In this document: piece by piece, positions 10,148-21,795 of the stretch | Layout: each line of letters begins with the position of its first letter | Position numbering within the stretch: the first letter of the stretch is position 1 | Origin: Camelus bactrianus | Lineage: Eukaryota; Chordata; Mammalia; Artiodactyla; Camelidae | Assembly (NCBI RefSeq): GCF_048773025.1 | Contig: NC_133544.1 | Coordinates: 63,477,501-63,541,500 of the forward strand | Direction: 5' to 3' | Length of the DNA: 64,000 nt | The notes under the pieces: model-generated | The model's input: only the letters and a program-made list of their open reading frames with translations | Databases searched by the model: none | What the model was told of the DNA's origin: nothing | Position numbers and translations under genes: made by a program

Positions 10148-10689
10148 AGAAGTGTCAGTGTAGTTGAAAGGGATGTGGTGTCAACTTTGTTCTTCTTCCT
10201 CAGTAGACAGAGACAGCCCTCCGCCCCCGACAGGTGCCCCCTCTTCCCTGGGAAAGGTCAATCCTCTTTCCCTCTGTCAGGGCAGAGAGAGGAGGGAGGC
10301 AGAGCAGATTTTAGGGATGAAGATGATAAATAAGATATCAGAATGTTATCACACTATACAGAACCTTCTTCTTCTTCTTTTTTTTGGAGGGGGGGCAAAT
10401 TGATTTTTTTTTTCCCTCCCAAAGGCTGTTTTTAGCACTTTTTCTCTCCCAGAAGCAATGATAACTGGATTCCAAGTTGGCATCTGGGCACGAACCTCCA
10501 GGCTCTGATGAGTCACACATACTGAATTAAGAAATTATGCTACTCCCCTCACCCCCCCAAGTGAAGAAGCGTGCTTTGCCTTTTCCCCTGGCTGGGCAAC
10601 GAGGAGCTCAAGCAACACGCACAGGGAATAGGAAGCAATAACTCTCTCAGGTCAGATCTACAGCTTTATACATTAGCATCCTAGACTGC

Positions 10690-10830
10690 AAGACCTGGAA
10701 GGGAACTCAGCAGCCACAGGGGTCAGTGGCCTCAGTTTCAAGATGAAAAAACCAAAGCCTTGAGGCTTCTATTTGCTCCAAGCCAAGTCAGTAGGTAGAG
10801 GCGGAGCTGGGGCTAGAACTCAGAACACCT
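10690..10830 (-). repeat. MIR-like relic
   Basis: Contains cctcagtttcaagatgaaaa and aagtcagtaggtagaggcgg, then a gctagaactcagaa-type stretch, matching MIR-type words. Confidence 0.4.
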
Positions 10831-11329
10831 AAGTCCTGGTCCTGCCTTCTCCCTTCTGGTGACTCGGGAGAACAGGGATCTCCCCGGGGCAGACCCCCTC
10901 CCTAGTGGCTCTACTGGCCAGCCCAGGTAGGAGTATCTCTGTTAAACGGTAGGCAAGCCAGACAAGGGAGATTTCTGGTTTGGTGCAGAGTTTACGATTT
11001 TACAGAGAGATATAGAGCGTTTTAATTCATTTTAAGAATTTTATTTCTTAGGCTGCAAGCATCAGCAATTGCCAGTGGGGGAAATGGCCCATGAGATCTC
11101 AGAGAAGCCAAGGGAAAGATAGAGATTTAGAAATCTGCCCTTTACCAGAAGGATAATCCAACAGAGAGCTGGCTCTGATTAGTCTGTCTCTGCGGGACTC
11201 ATTGCAGGACTGACGTCTAGAGCAGGGGCGGCAGACATGAAACGGTGTGGTATTACCTCCTGCTCCTGCTCCCCTGGCGGATGTTGCTAAACTGACACAT
11301 CACCCCTTCCCTCTGAGTCTCGCTGTGAC

Positions 11330-11545
11330 TTCACAGTCCTTCTTTTTGTAATTGGAGTATAGTTGATTTACAGTATTGTGTTAGTTTCAGGTGTACAGCA
11401 TAGTGACTCAGTTATACACGTATATCTGTTCTTTCAGATCCTTTTGCACTATATAGCTTATTACAAGATATTGAATGTGGTTCCCTGTGCTCTACAGTAT
11501 AAACTTGTTGTTTATCCATTTTATGTATAGTTCACAATCCTTCTT
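11330..11545 (-). mobile_element. L1 3'-end fragment with target duplication
   Basis: The interior (11345-11530) is an antisense artiodactyl-type L1 3' end: ttgatttacag, gtgttagtttcaggtgtaca and gttccctgtgctctacag. It is flanked by 15-base direct repeats starting ttcacagtcc (11330-11344) and ttcacaatcc (11531-11545), with one mismatch, which I read as a target-site duplication. It is a strongly 5'-truncated insertion. Confidence 0.8.
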
Positions 11546-12444
11546 AAAAATGTGCTCCAGACAGCTACTACCAATTGCTAGCCCTTGGTAAGTGAGATGT
11601 AACCTGTGTGTTTGCCCTCCGTGCTTGGAGAACAATTGGAGAGAAGATCCTACAGATGTCTTGAGAAATCTGGTTGGCAAAGGCCAGGCCAGGTCCCACA
11701 CAGCCCCATCACAAAAGGTATCACTGACCTGGTTGGACCAAGGTTGTTCTTTCCGCAGGCTGCTCCAGAGGGGGCAGCAGTAACACCATGGAGTATCTCT
11801 TCTTCACAGCTTTCCTTCCAATGCTGGCTTTGGGTAACAAGCCATGGTAGCGCTCTTCATCCTTGCTCTTGCCAAAGAGCCTTCAGTAAGAGCTTTCCCC
11901 CAAACAGAGGTCCTGGGGGTGGAAGACGTCTGCTGGACCTCGGTCCCTCCCTGGCATGCTTCCTCTTATCCATCAGCCCAGGTCTGTCCTGGGGGGTCCT
12001 GGAATGGAATGTGGTGCAAGAAGAAAGTGATGCAGAAACCCTTTCTCTAGAGCACTCACTCCCATCATTGCAGTCAGACGTTCCTAAGCTTTCCCCTTTT
12101 AATCACATTTCTGTTCTTTCATAAAAAAGAGTTGCGCTTGTCCATATCCATCCAAAGAAATTTCCCTGTGTCTGTTACTGTTGTACCAGGCTTTTGGTTG
12201 ACAGGGGAGTGCCCATTTACCCTTGCAGGCTGCTTCTCATGTCCTTGGAGATGGTGCTCTGAGTGAGGGGGGAGATGGGCCCTTTGGGCCAACAGAGGAG
12301 CAGCTGCCAGTGTCAGGGTTGAAAGGGGACGGGGGAATAGGAGCAGCAACTTTGACTTAAGTTGTGAACAAAGAATATTTTCCTCCCTTGACCTATTTTC
12401 TGCCAACCTCTAGTGTGACCTATTTACGGAGATGGGCTGATGAG

Positions 12445-12460
12445 AGCAGCAGGGGGCGCT
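12445..12460 (+). promoter_or_regulatory. CTCF-like motif, candidate TEA-associated site
   Basis: The sequence AGCAGCAGGGGGCGCT matches the core CTCF consensus (CCASYAGRKGGC) very well. It lies about 2.3 kb upstream of TRAJ61 in the locus direction. In mouse, CTCF binds at the TEA promoter and helps loop it to the alpha enhancer; assigning this site to TEA is inference from position. Confidence 0.45.
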
Positions 12461-12495
12461 ATAAGGTCAAAAACACCTCTGGAAACTGGGAGAAA

Positions 12496-13108
12496 AGTCC
12501 CGCTTTTTTCTCTTTTTAAAATTGAAGTATAGTCATTTACAATGCTGTGTTAATTTCTGGTGTGCGACATAATGTTTCAGTCATACATATGCATACATAT
12601 ATTCATTTTCATATTCTTTTTCATTATAAGTTACTACAAGATATTGAATATAGTTCCCTGTGCTGTACAGAAGAAACTTGTTGTTTATTTATTTTATATA
12701 TAGCAGTTAATATCTGCAGATCTGGAACTCCTAATTTATCCCTTCCTACCCCTTTTCCCACCCTGGTAACCATAAGTTTGTTTTCTATGTCTGTTTCTGT
12801 TTTGTAAATAAGTTCATTTGTGTCTTTTTTTTTTTTTATTTCACACATAAGTGACATCATGTTGTATATTTCTTTCTCTTTCTAGCTTACTTCACTTACT
12901 ATGATGATCTCCAGGTCCATCCATGTTGTTCCAAATGGCATTATTTTATTATTTTTTATGGCAGAGTAGTATTCCATTGTATAAATATACCACAGCTTCT
13001 TTATCCAGTCATCTGTCCACGGACATTTAGGTTGTTTCCATGTCTTAGCTATTGTAAATAGTGCTGCTATGAACATGGTGCATGTATCTTTTTGAATTAG
13101 AGGATGAT
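12496..13108 (-). mobile_element. L1 fragment, ORF2 end plus 3' UTR
   Basis: An antisense L1 3' end: 3' UTR words (gttccctgtgctgtacagaa) followed by the end of ORF2. Translated on the minus strand it gives YTMEYYSAIKNNKIMPFGTT-type residues, the usual C-terminal region of L1 ORF2. It is truncated at the 5' end. Confidence 0.85.
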
Positions 13109-13739
13109 GGGGATCAAAATCCAAGCCGTGGGACAAGAGTGACTTGTTTACCAAACCCCTGGGGGCCCACCAGCTTTGAGGGCCCCTGTTGAATGGTGAC
13201 TTCAGGCTAACGAAAGGCAATCTAAGGCACCACTGCCTTGGGGAGCTGCTGAGCTGCAGATACCAGTAGGTTCGAGAGAGATGGGGTAGGGAAATTCAAG
13301 GGTAGTACGTCTGTAATAGGTCATTAAATCTCGAGAGTGTCTCTTAGCCCGAAAATTTGGGGGTCACTTTGGGGCTACATTGCGGTCTGCCATGAACAAA
13401 CCTGTTGCAGCCTTGGGAAGACATAGGGCAGTGGGTTAGAAGGCTCACTTCTCATGCTCCCAGCGCTCTGTGGGGTTTGGGGTGAGTGCAGCTGGCTCAG
13501 GTCTCAGGGGAGCTCAGAGCTCTGTGATGAGCTTGCTGCAGTGACAGCAGATTAAAGATATGCGTCACTTTTGAGGGGCCATCTATTGTTACAACATGTT
13601 TTTTTGCCAGATTTCATAACCTTATTTTTTAGATTTACCCAGCATCTTATCTCTGAATGTCTTTGATGAGACTTGCGCTCTCAGGAACTTTGTTCATCGG
13701 CCTATTTAATAAAATTGACGACAGCAGTAGCAATGCCTG

Positions 13740-13930
13740 CCTAACATGCCGAGGTCCCTTGCCGGGTGTATTGAGTGTCTTATTTCATCTAATTTTCCAA
13801 CAGTCCTGTGAAAAAGCCATTATCACGATCATCTCCATCTTACAGATGGAGAAATTGAGGCTTGGAGGAGTTGGGTCGTGTTTAAGGTCACACAACAAAT
13901 AAACGCCAGAGAGGATAGGAACCCAGGCAG
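13740..13930 (-). repeat. MIR-like relic
   Basis: Contains catcttacagatggagaaat, ttgaggcttggagg and ggtcacacaacaaataaa, a clear MIR-type sequence. Confidence 0.6.
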
Positions 13931-14427
13931 CCTGGCTCCTCCAGAACCCCACTGTTCTGTACTGGTTCCATCCAGAACCAGGACACTGTGCTGCTGTTCT
14001 GAGAAGTGCCCTTCCTGAACGGATGCCTTTCAAGGAACTTTGGAAGGACACAGTGGAGGGGAGAGTCATACTTGTGCCGCCTCGAGGAGGTCTCTGGGTC
14101 TGAACCTTCCACGGGAACTGAGGAGAGGGCGTGCCCCTCCCTGTGAGGGTCTCTGAAGCCCTCCCCTCTGCTCTTGAGTGGGCAGATGTAACTGGGGTTT
14201 GGCTGTCAGAAGAGGAGCAGCGGTTTAATCTGAACACTGTTACTGCCTAGATCAGGAAGGGAACACTTGGCTCTCGTAAATACCACGTCTGGCCACACCA
14301 CTAGAACAGGGATAGACGCCCGGCGACTGAGTGGGGGCTGCCAGAGCCCATCAGTGTCGGAGACCTGGCAGCTCCGAAGTGGCCCACCCCCGGCAGTGGG
14401 GCTGGTGCCTTTGAGAGGGGACCCCTG

Positions 14428-14443
14428 CCGGCAGAGGGCAGTG
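14428..14443 (+). promoter_or_regulatory. CTCF-like motif
   Basis: CCGGCAGAGGGCAGTG fits the CTCF core (YAGRKGGCR). It has the same orientation as the motif at 12.45 kb, and both lie between TRDV3 and the J alpha cluster. A boundary role between delta and alpha segments is inference only. Confidence 0.35.
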
Positions 14444-14689
14444 CAGGCCTGGTGGCAGCTGTTCGCTTGGCAGCAGTGCCGAATCTTCCCCTTCCACATC
14501 CAGGGGCCTGGGGATGCCCGGGCTGGGGCTTCAGACTTCCTGGTGTGCACTTTCGGTGATCTTCACGACTAAATTTTCCAGATAAAACACAAAATGCTCA
14601 GCAGCGTTTGAATTCAGATAAACAGTGAATACCTTTTCAGTATAAATATTTTCAAATATGGTATGTTCCAAATATTACTAAATTCCTTT

Positions 14690-14875
14690 TTCTTTAGATT
14701 TTCTCTTTCATTGAAGTACAGGTGATTTACAATGTTCTCTTCAGGTGTACGGCAAAGCGATTCAGTTATACATGTACACATATATGTATTACAGATTCTT
14801 TTCCATGATATGTTGTTATGAGAAATTGAATATAGTTCCCTGTGCTACTAAAAATTTTTTCTGTTGTTTATTTGA
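14690..14875 (-). mobile_element. L1 3'-end fragment
   Basis: A short antisense L1 3' UTR piece: gtgatttacaatgtt, caggtgtacggcaaagcgat and gttccctgtgctac. It is strongly truncated. Confidence 0.75.
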
Positions 14876-14964
14876 AATGCAGATTTAATTGGAGGTCCTG
14901 CAATTTTATTTGCTACATCTGGCGACCTTATCCACGCCAATGGTGAGTTTTTAAGTGGAGAAAG

Positions 14965-15310
14965 TTGCATTCCTTTGTTTACAAATATTTACTGATTTTC
15001 AGGTACGTGGCAGACACAGACCTAGGGGCTGGGGCATATCAGTGAAAAGATAAACAAGTAAACAAGGCCTTGCCTTCCTGGAGCTTACTTGATGGGGGTG
15101 TGTGTGTGTGTGTGTGTGTACATGGTGAGACAGTAAAGACAAATTATACACATGTATAAACCCGATGACTTCAGTGCTGTGAGAGAAAGTAAGACAGAAG
15201 TGTAATCGTGGGTGACATTGAGTGGGCGAGCGACTAATTTACGTGCCAGGAAAGCCTCTTTGAGCTGAGATTTGTGAAAAACTGGAAGTAGAGTTCCAGG
15301 CAGCGAGACA
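14965..15310 (-). repeat. L2 LINE relic, with (GT)n
   Basis: An antisense L2-type 3' region: acaaatatttactgattttc, aagataaacaagtaaacaag and ccttcctggagcttac, then a gacagtaaagacaaatt-like run. A (GT)n tract at 15099-15119 interrupts it. Old and diverged. Confidence 0.6.
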
Positions 15311-16200
15311 AGGGAGGCAGACAGAGGAGCAGAAGGAGGCGCAGCAGCTGAAGGGGCGTGAGAGAGTCAGGAGAGGACGTGCGGGGGCGGCGGGGGCAGG
15401 GGATGGACAGGAGGCAGCGGCCCGGCCACACGCATGTACGGTGAGTTACAGGCCCAGGAAACGAGGTCCCGCTGGCATCATCTGGTTTCCATTTTATAAA
15501 GACCTGGAGAAGTGATGGTCCAGGGGCAAGAGCAGAAGCAAGAGGACCAGTTAGGGGGTTATGGCTGTAGTCCTGATAAGAGATGTTGGTATTGGCGGGA
15601 GGTGGTGGCGGTGGGGGGTGGAGAGAAATGGATGGACCAGAGACACACTTCCTGGTGGAACTGTCAGGACTTCCTGAAGAACTGGAGGTGGGGGACAAGG
15701 GAGTCAAAGGAAATCCAGAAGTACTCCTAGAAACACTCCTAGGTTTGGGGGAGCGAGGCAGTCTTCTCCTTTTCAGGGCAGTGTCTCCCAGCTGCTGTCC
15801 TGCCCTGGCTTGTACAGGAAGCAATGTTTGTCTGGCATGTGGCTGGGAGGGGCTGGCCTCAGGGTCTCCAGCCGCCCCCGGCCGCAGTGGCGCTCTGAGC
15901 ACTATCTCAGCACGCCTGTAGCCCGCTCATGGCAGTGCAACCCCTGGGAAGCTCTGCTCTGGGAAATTTTCCAGTTGGAGCCAAATGTGTGCTGCAGAGG
16001 GTCTAGGGGAGAGATGGAGATCATACCGAAGAAAGCACTGTAAGTGTTTTCAGCATCACGGCAGAGCCTCAAGCATCAGAAACAGGAGGGTTCAATATTT
16101 TGTAATAACTGTAAATGAACTGTAACTTTAAAAAATTGTGTAAAATATAACCCCCCAAAACAACCACAACAAAGATAGAGAAGAGTCCTAGAATTCAGGA

Positions 16201-16385
16201 CTAGGACGAATTTTATTTAAAAAAAAATTTTTTGGAGGGGCAGGTAATTAGGTTTATTTATGCATTTAAAAATTATTATTTTTTATTATTTTTAGTGGAG
16301 GTACTGGGGATTGAACCCCCAGCCTTGTGCATGCTAAGCATGCACTCTACCACTGAGCTGTACCCTCCTCCTAGGACAGATTTTA
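16201..16385 (-). mobile_element. Camelid tRNA-Ala-type SINE with target duplication
   Basis: The interior (16216-16370) is the reverse complement of a tRNA-derived SINE: body ending in caggtaattaggtttattta, then ggggattgaacccccag, tgcatgctaagcatgcactc and taccctcctcc, which keep the A-box and B-box of an alanine-type tRNA. Flanks starting ctaggacgaa and ctaggacaga form a 15-base target duplication with two mismatches. I know this family from camel and llama genomes; it is the main species marker here. Confidence 0.85.
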
Positions 16386-16771
16386 GAAACAGCCTTGTCC
16401 AACCCTCTTCTCTCCCTGCATGAAGAAGTAAGGGACTAGGTAAAGGTTCTCGTTCATTTATTCCATTTACTGAGTCTGACAAGCACGTGCAGCTGGGCTG
16501 GGGCTGTGTGACAGAGCTGCTCAAAGTGCGATCGTGGGCTGGTGGCCAGTCTGTGAGCAGAGGGTATGGAAACAGAGAATAAGCCATTTTCACAATTTGA
16601 TATCGAAGTACGTGATCATAGGGCTGGCAGTTCTGTTTCTTTTTTTCTCCAAAGTAATTCACTTTTATTATGCTTTACGAAAGGATTAGTTCAAGATGGA
16701 CTGAGCACCAGAATGACAATAACAAAATTTCCTGGGCTGGAAGCACGCGCCTGACAGAGTTACAGTGAATT

Positions 16772-16785
16772 CAGTCACGTGACTG
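16772..16785. promoter_or_regulatory. Perfect palindrome CAGTCACGTGACTG upstream of TRDV3
   Basis: A 14-base perfect palindrome centred on the E-box CACGTG, about 120 bases upstream of the TRDV3 start codon. USF/MYC-type factors bind such sites; the promoter role is inferred from position. Confidence 0.5.
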
Positions 16786-16904
16786 TCAGGGCTGCCATCT
16801 CCCCTCACTTCCCTCCCACCTCCTCCCCGTCAGAAGCCCTGAGACAGTCTCAGAGATTTAAGGACCCCAGTTTTATTCTACAGCCTTTGCCCTGATATGA
16901 AAAG

Positions 16905-17486
16905 ATGATTCTTCTTGTGGGCGTCAGTCTTTTGCTTGCCTGTAAGTACACTTGTTTACGTCCCTTACGGTGTATCACCCATTTCCCCTTTTCTGACTTT
17001 CCAAGCCTTGGTCTCTTTCTCATTCCCACTGGGTTTCCCAGTAGTTTTCTGCCTTTAATTTTCATCTGTGTCCTTCTCCTGCCTCTGACCTGTGAGTTCC
17101 TTCTGGGTGGTCCTTTGTGGGACCTGGCGCCTGTGGAGTGCAGGACTTCACTGTGTTCTTATTTCCTTTCTTCACAGGTAAGAGTGTGCTGTCTGCCAAA
17201 GTGACCCAGACGTCCCGGGACCAGACAGTGGCGAGTGGCAGTGAGGTGACATTGCCCTGCACTTTCGAAACCGAATACTCAGATCCAGATTTATACTGGT
17301 ACCGAATGAGGCCAGGTCTTTCTCTTGAGTTTGTCCTGTACAGGGATAACACTGAATCCCTTAATGCGGATTTTGCTCAGGGTAGATTTTCTGTGCAGCA
17401 CAATGTGGCTCAGAAAACTTTCCACTTGGTGATGTCCTCAGTGAGGGCTGAAGACAGTGCCACTTACTACTGTGTTCTGGAGTACC
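16905..17486 (+). CDS. TRDV3: T-cell receptor delta variable gene TRDV3, inverted
   Basis: A two-exon V gene on the plus strand. Leader exon 16905-16941 encodes [12 protein letters not shown] and ends at a GTAAGT donor; the V exon, 17178-17486, follows a ttcttcacag acceptor and completes the signal peptide. The V domain has the first cysteine (VTLPC), the conserved tryptophan (YWYRMRP), and DSATYYC with the second cysteine, then VLEYP and the RSS. It closely resembles human TRDV3 ([17 protein letters not shown]..., ATYYCAF) as remembered. The start was chosen at ATGATT; the ATG seven bases upstream meets a stop after two codons. As in human, it lies 3' of TRDC in opposite orientation and must rearrange by inversion. 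No defect is visible. It encodes the V domain of a gamma-delta TCR on the T-cell surface. Confidence 0.95.
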
Positions 17487-17525
17487 CACAGTGATGCAGG
17501 TGCCCAGGAAGTCTGCACACAAACC
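17487..17525 (+). promoter_or_regulatory. 23-RSS of TRDV3
   Basis: Consensus heptamer CACAGTG, exact 23-base spacer, nonamer ACACAAACC. It suits joining to the 12-RSS on the 5' side of a TRDD, by inversion. Confidence 0.93.
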
Positions 17526-18539
17526 CCTGGGGAACAGGCTGGCAGAGCTGCCTCTCAGGGCAGCACACATCCTTGGACACAGCATCCTTCATCCTCATTG
17601 TTTTGTGGTCCATCCTGGCCTTTAGGGGAGCCCTAATAATGTCTGCCAAATAAGAAAAGGTCTGATCACACCCAGGGGAGCACCTTGGCTTCAGATAGAG
17701 CAGACATCTCCCTGCTTCTGATTCAGGGTGCCCTTGCTGCCTGAGTCCCTGTGGTGGGGACAGGAGGCTGTGCATCTGAGGGACCCCAGGGCCAGGTGTG
17801 CCTGGTACAGAGCCTGACTTGTGCTGGGAAGCTATCAGGAGAGGGCAGATGAAGGACCAGTCTAAGGAGAGCCCACCAGAAGTATCTTTAGTCTCCATCA
17901 TTTATCCTTTATTGTGAATTGGTCTGTTTTCCTTTTGAAATTCAAATTGGACACAAAGTCACTTACGTAAAAAGGTTTTACCAATATACCTTCATCCTCA
18001 TCTTCTTGTGCAGCCTCCTTACTTCTCCTGGATGCTCTCCATTTTACTTACTTTGTTTGGAGAACATTGTCCTTTCACTGAAGAGCATTGAGATATTCCC
18101 AGAAAGTTGTCTGTGAATTCCAGAATCCCAGCTTCAAAGTCCCTGAATTTGGAGCTCAGTGGTGTCTCCAGGGAAGAGAATTACCTCCAGGGGAAACCAA
18201 CGATGTGATGTGAAATATATACACCCTCAGCCCTGGGAATCCGCCCCTCCTTCTTCTACTTCTACTGATGTCTCTGCCTTCAAACAACTCTGAGAGCTGC
18301 TAGATGTACTCTTAGAAGCAGTAGATGCCTTAGACATTATTTTATAGGAAAAACACTGAAGTCCAGAGGAGTGAGGGACATTTGCAAGGTTAGAGAGCTG
18401 GTTAATGACAGAGCCAGGGGGGCGGGGCGGCGCTTCCTGGCAGCTGCGCACTAGAAGGCTGCATCAGCCTGTGGTTTGGACAGCAGTTTATCTGGGCTTC
18501 AAAACAGGTGGATGAAAAGCAGTCACTATAGAGATGGAT

Positions 18540-18700
18540 GGAAAGGACATGGGTGAGGAAGACAAAGACTCAGGCAAATGACTCAGCCTCTGGGGCTTCT
18601 CTTCCACAGCCTGCTGAGTATGTGCAATGAGACTCCCTCAGGGTGGTTGTGGGACTTAAGTGAGATGCTGCCTATGAAATCTCTGGGACACTGTCATCTG
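18540..18700 (+). repeat. MIR-like relic
   Basis: Contains ctcaggcaaatgactcagcc, a gtgcaatgagactccctcag-type run and gtgggacttaagtgagatg, the order of MIR-type words. Confidence 0.4.
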
Positions 18701-19425
18701 CAGTAGGATGGGCCCCACACCTGAAAGCAGCCACAGTCCCCGCTGGCTTCTGCCTTCAGTCTTTTCTGGAGGGTACTTTATGCGGAATAAATTCACAGTC
18801 CTGTGAAATGCTAGGATGCCTTTTGCTGAGAGTCAAAGTAGGCTAGAGGTTGGCTCATTCACATGCTAAGTACAAGACAGTCCTGAAGTTCAGCCTGGAT
18901 GAACTTCAAATCAACCCCTCTCCCTTGTTTTGGGGGTGCGCTGTGCTCTTGGAGTAGGAGCTTGAGGCTGGCACTCCCAATAGCTTGGTTCTGGTCCTAG
19001 CAATATCCCTGCCGCACTGAATGACTTTGGACAAGGTGCACTCCCTTTTTGGGGAGCATATTTTTTTCCATCTGAAAAATGAAGATGTGATCTTTTTGTT
19101 CTTATCAACCTCAGAGAAACATTCTAACGTGACCCAGGGTAACAGATGTGAATGTTTTGGAAACAGGCGTTCTTCACCCAAGGTGAAGTTGTGTGGAATC
19201 TTTTAATGGTTTTTTCCACTAAAAGATGTTTCCCTGGATGGACCTGGCTTATCCGTCTAGACTGCCTTAAGCCCACTGACTCAGCGTGCGACTGCCTCCT
19301 TGCTTTGGTTTGTGCTGTGAGGACATGATGTGGGGGTCTGCGCATGGCAACGGTTGGGGAGTTGTGCATGAGTGTCTTTTCTTTCACTTGTAACCTCATA
19401 AAGCCCCATTTGACACCCCACATGG

Positions 19426-19660
19426 GTGCGGAGGCAACCGCAATGCCGGGTTGCTAGGGCTCTGCTACTTGGGTTTGCGCAGCAGGAAGAAGCTGCGGCT
19501 TTGCTGAGGTGCGAGGAGCAGAGCTCGGCGGCCACAGGGGGGCGGTGGTGGTGTTGCTGTAGCAGGGGCAGCTGCAGCCGCAGCGAAAGCAGGAAGCCCA
19601 GGGCTGGGTCCCCCAGGCAGGAGCCTTGCAGGCTGGGGGTGCAGGGAGCTGAGGTGGGAC
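19426..19660 (+). other. GC- and CpG-richer patch of unknown origin
   Basis: This patch is clearly richer in G, C and CpG than its surroundings, with CAG/CGG-like runs (gcagctgcagccgcagcgaa). An open frame of 175 codons starts in it, but its residues are low-complexity and match nothing I know. It could be the 5' end of an old retrocopy or a small CpG remnant. Confidence 0.3.
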
Positions 19661-20689
19661 CTATGAGCTCAGTTTGGCTTTTGCCTGACTACCAGTGGTT
19701 CACAGCCCTTCTTTTCCCTCCACGGTCTGCAATGAATAAAGCCAGAAGTAAGGCACACACAACACATTTTAATAGATGCAACAGAGACAGAGAAAGATGG
19801 CAGAAAATCATCAACACCAAAGGTCCGATGACCTCAAACTCCCTGTGCACAGATGGTCAGGCGAGAGACAGTGAAGACATTGTTTTTAAGGGAAAACCGA
19901 GGGGTCTCATTCCTAGCCCTTCCTCCAAAGCGCTTGCACAGTGGGTTGCTTGAAAGCAAGGCTGATGTCTTACTCATCTTTGTACCCTCAGCCCAGTGCC
20001 TAGAACTTGGACTAATTCACGTTTGTTAAATCAATTAATAGCGAGATGTGCGTTTCCTCTGCATTTTACTCTGTTCTCTGCTAATAGCTCTGAGAGTATT
20101 TAGATGACATTTTAGAAACCCCACCGTCTGCACAGAGAGTATCAGGGAAGTCAAATGTAGTTTTGTTTGAAAAGTGCTAGGAAAAGCAGAAAGTTTGGGG
20201 CAAATCCAGTCCTGGATGGAGCAGAGTCTTTTGTGCTTTGGTGACAGGACACCTGCTCTCCATCCCCTTGGATCTATTTTCCTCTTGGAGGATGGAGCTG
20301 GGAACCTGATGGCTCCCACTTTCTACTTCTGGAGGCAAAGAAAGTCAAAGGAACAAAACAGTCTTTTCAAAGTATATTAGTCATAGGGAAAAAAATGGGT
20401 CCTACATGCCTTTATAACTCTGTATCCCTTTATAAAGCAGCATATAGAGCAGGTGGGACCATAAGCCTCCACTCCCTAGGACTTCTGTCTTTCCACCAGG
20501 TTGAAGGATAAGCTGGATTCGTTGCCTTTAAGGGAAAACTAGTTTGGGTAGCAGCCATTTAAGGAAGGCTGGGATGAGTCAACTTGTGCCACCAAGAAGT
20601 TGAAAGCCAAGGAGATAGTACCTCTGTAGGCTTTTGTTTTTTTTTTTTTCAGGGAGTGTAGCCGTCTCATGCCAATCAGCCTGCAAGTG

Positions 20690-21020
20690 AAGGAAAATGG
20701 ACAGAGTTGTTACAGAACTGGAGACTGTCAGTGCTGGAAGGAACCGCAGTGGCCACGCAGTCTGGGGTTGGCCAGCACCTGCTGTAGCGGTTCCAGTGCA
20801 GACATCACCAATCTATCCCAGCACATTTCCCTTCTACACATGGCACTAGTTCAGTTCATCAATGTTGGCACATGTCATAAAACCCATCTACTCTTCTTTA
20901 GTCATTCTTCATGCCTTCGTTTCTCAGATACGATAACCCAGACCCAGAGAGGTGAAGCAACCCGGCTCAGGTAACACAGTGAGTCGGTGACAAAGTCAGA
21001 ACTAAGACCTAGCTCTTCTG
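20690..21020 (-). repeat. MIR-like relic
   Basis: Contains tcagatacgataacccagac, cagagaggtgaagcaaccc and gtgacaaagtcagaactaag, MIR-type words in antisense order. Confidence 0.4.
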
Positions 21021-21795
21021 ACTGCTAACGTAGTGCTCTTTTCATACAGCCATTTAGCCTGTGTCCTTGGGACAATTGGTAAAACAGTCACTCAGTGGGG
21101 AATGACTAGATATGCTTGCAGGCTAGGTTGGATCTGTCCAACACTTTTAAGTCTAGGGTTGTTCCTAGATCAGAAGCTGGGATGGGGCAGGTATTGGAGG
21201 AGCAAACCCAGGCCTAATTTCATGTCTAAGATAACCCAATGAGAACGCAATTAATAGGCAAATAATTAACATCTTAGCCTCGACTTCACATGCATCTTGA
21301 GTGGCCAGTAGTGAGCTGTTCACTAAGAATGAGAGTGTGGGTTCATCCTCAAGCTAGGCTGGTCTCCATACCAAGTCCTGTGATTAAGGATGGAGAGCCA
21401 GCATCCCCTTTGTCTGGGCAAAGACAGGTTCTGAATATTCTTCAAATGAAGCATTACTGATGGACTTGCAAATAGCCCATGGTCCCTTAGCCAGATAAAC
21501 AAAAGAGCAAACAGAGAATATAATTTCTTCTTATTTACCTCCAATTTTTTTAACTTCTGGGTTGGAGGTAGGGATTATCAGCTGGTACATTATACCACAT
21601 GGATTTTGGGTCTGGCTTGAAATAAAAAGATAACAGGAGATGTGGTGTTCTGTATCTGAAATGGCCCACCTTATTACATCATGATATCTCTGTGTGTTTT
21701 TCCTTTCCCCACACTTCTCACCATTCCTAAATTCCTTTTCTCCATGTGCAGCATAGTTTGGATGGAGGTGGGAAAATGAAGCAGCTAGTTCTTAC

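Larger units (their letters stand above)
10148..16904. other. TRDV3-TRAJ61 interval: expected TEA region, repeat rich
   Basis: No J, D or V segment is seen. The interval holds L1 3' fragments, an L2 relic, MIR relics, a camelid SINE and two CTCF-like motifs, listed separately. By human and mouse gene order the TEA germline promoter and exon should lie in this interval. I cannot identify the TEA exon directly. Confidence 0.5.
17526..21795. other. Interval between TRDV3 and TRDC
   Basis: No gene segment is seen. MIR-like relics lie near 18.54-18.70 and 20.69-21.02 kb, and there is a GC-rich patch at 19.43-19.66 kb. The non-coding last exon and poly(A) site of TRDC should lie here on the minus strand, but I could not place them (no clear AATAAA). 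Confidence 0.5.

Noticed and set aside
11606-12124. 172-codon open frame on the plus strand
   Set aside because: No recognisable domain, splice pattern or similarity; it lies in an interval rich in repeats.
12882-13220. 112-codon frame as a host gene
   Set aside because: Its middle is the C-terminal part of L1 ORF2 (YTMEYYSAIKNNKIMPF), so it belongs to the L1 fragment.
15234-15902. 222-codon open frame on the minus strand
   Set aside because: It overlaps an L2 relic and a GC-rich stretch; proline/serine-rich low-complexity residues and no known domain. Chance frame.
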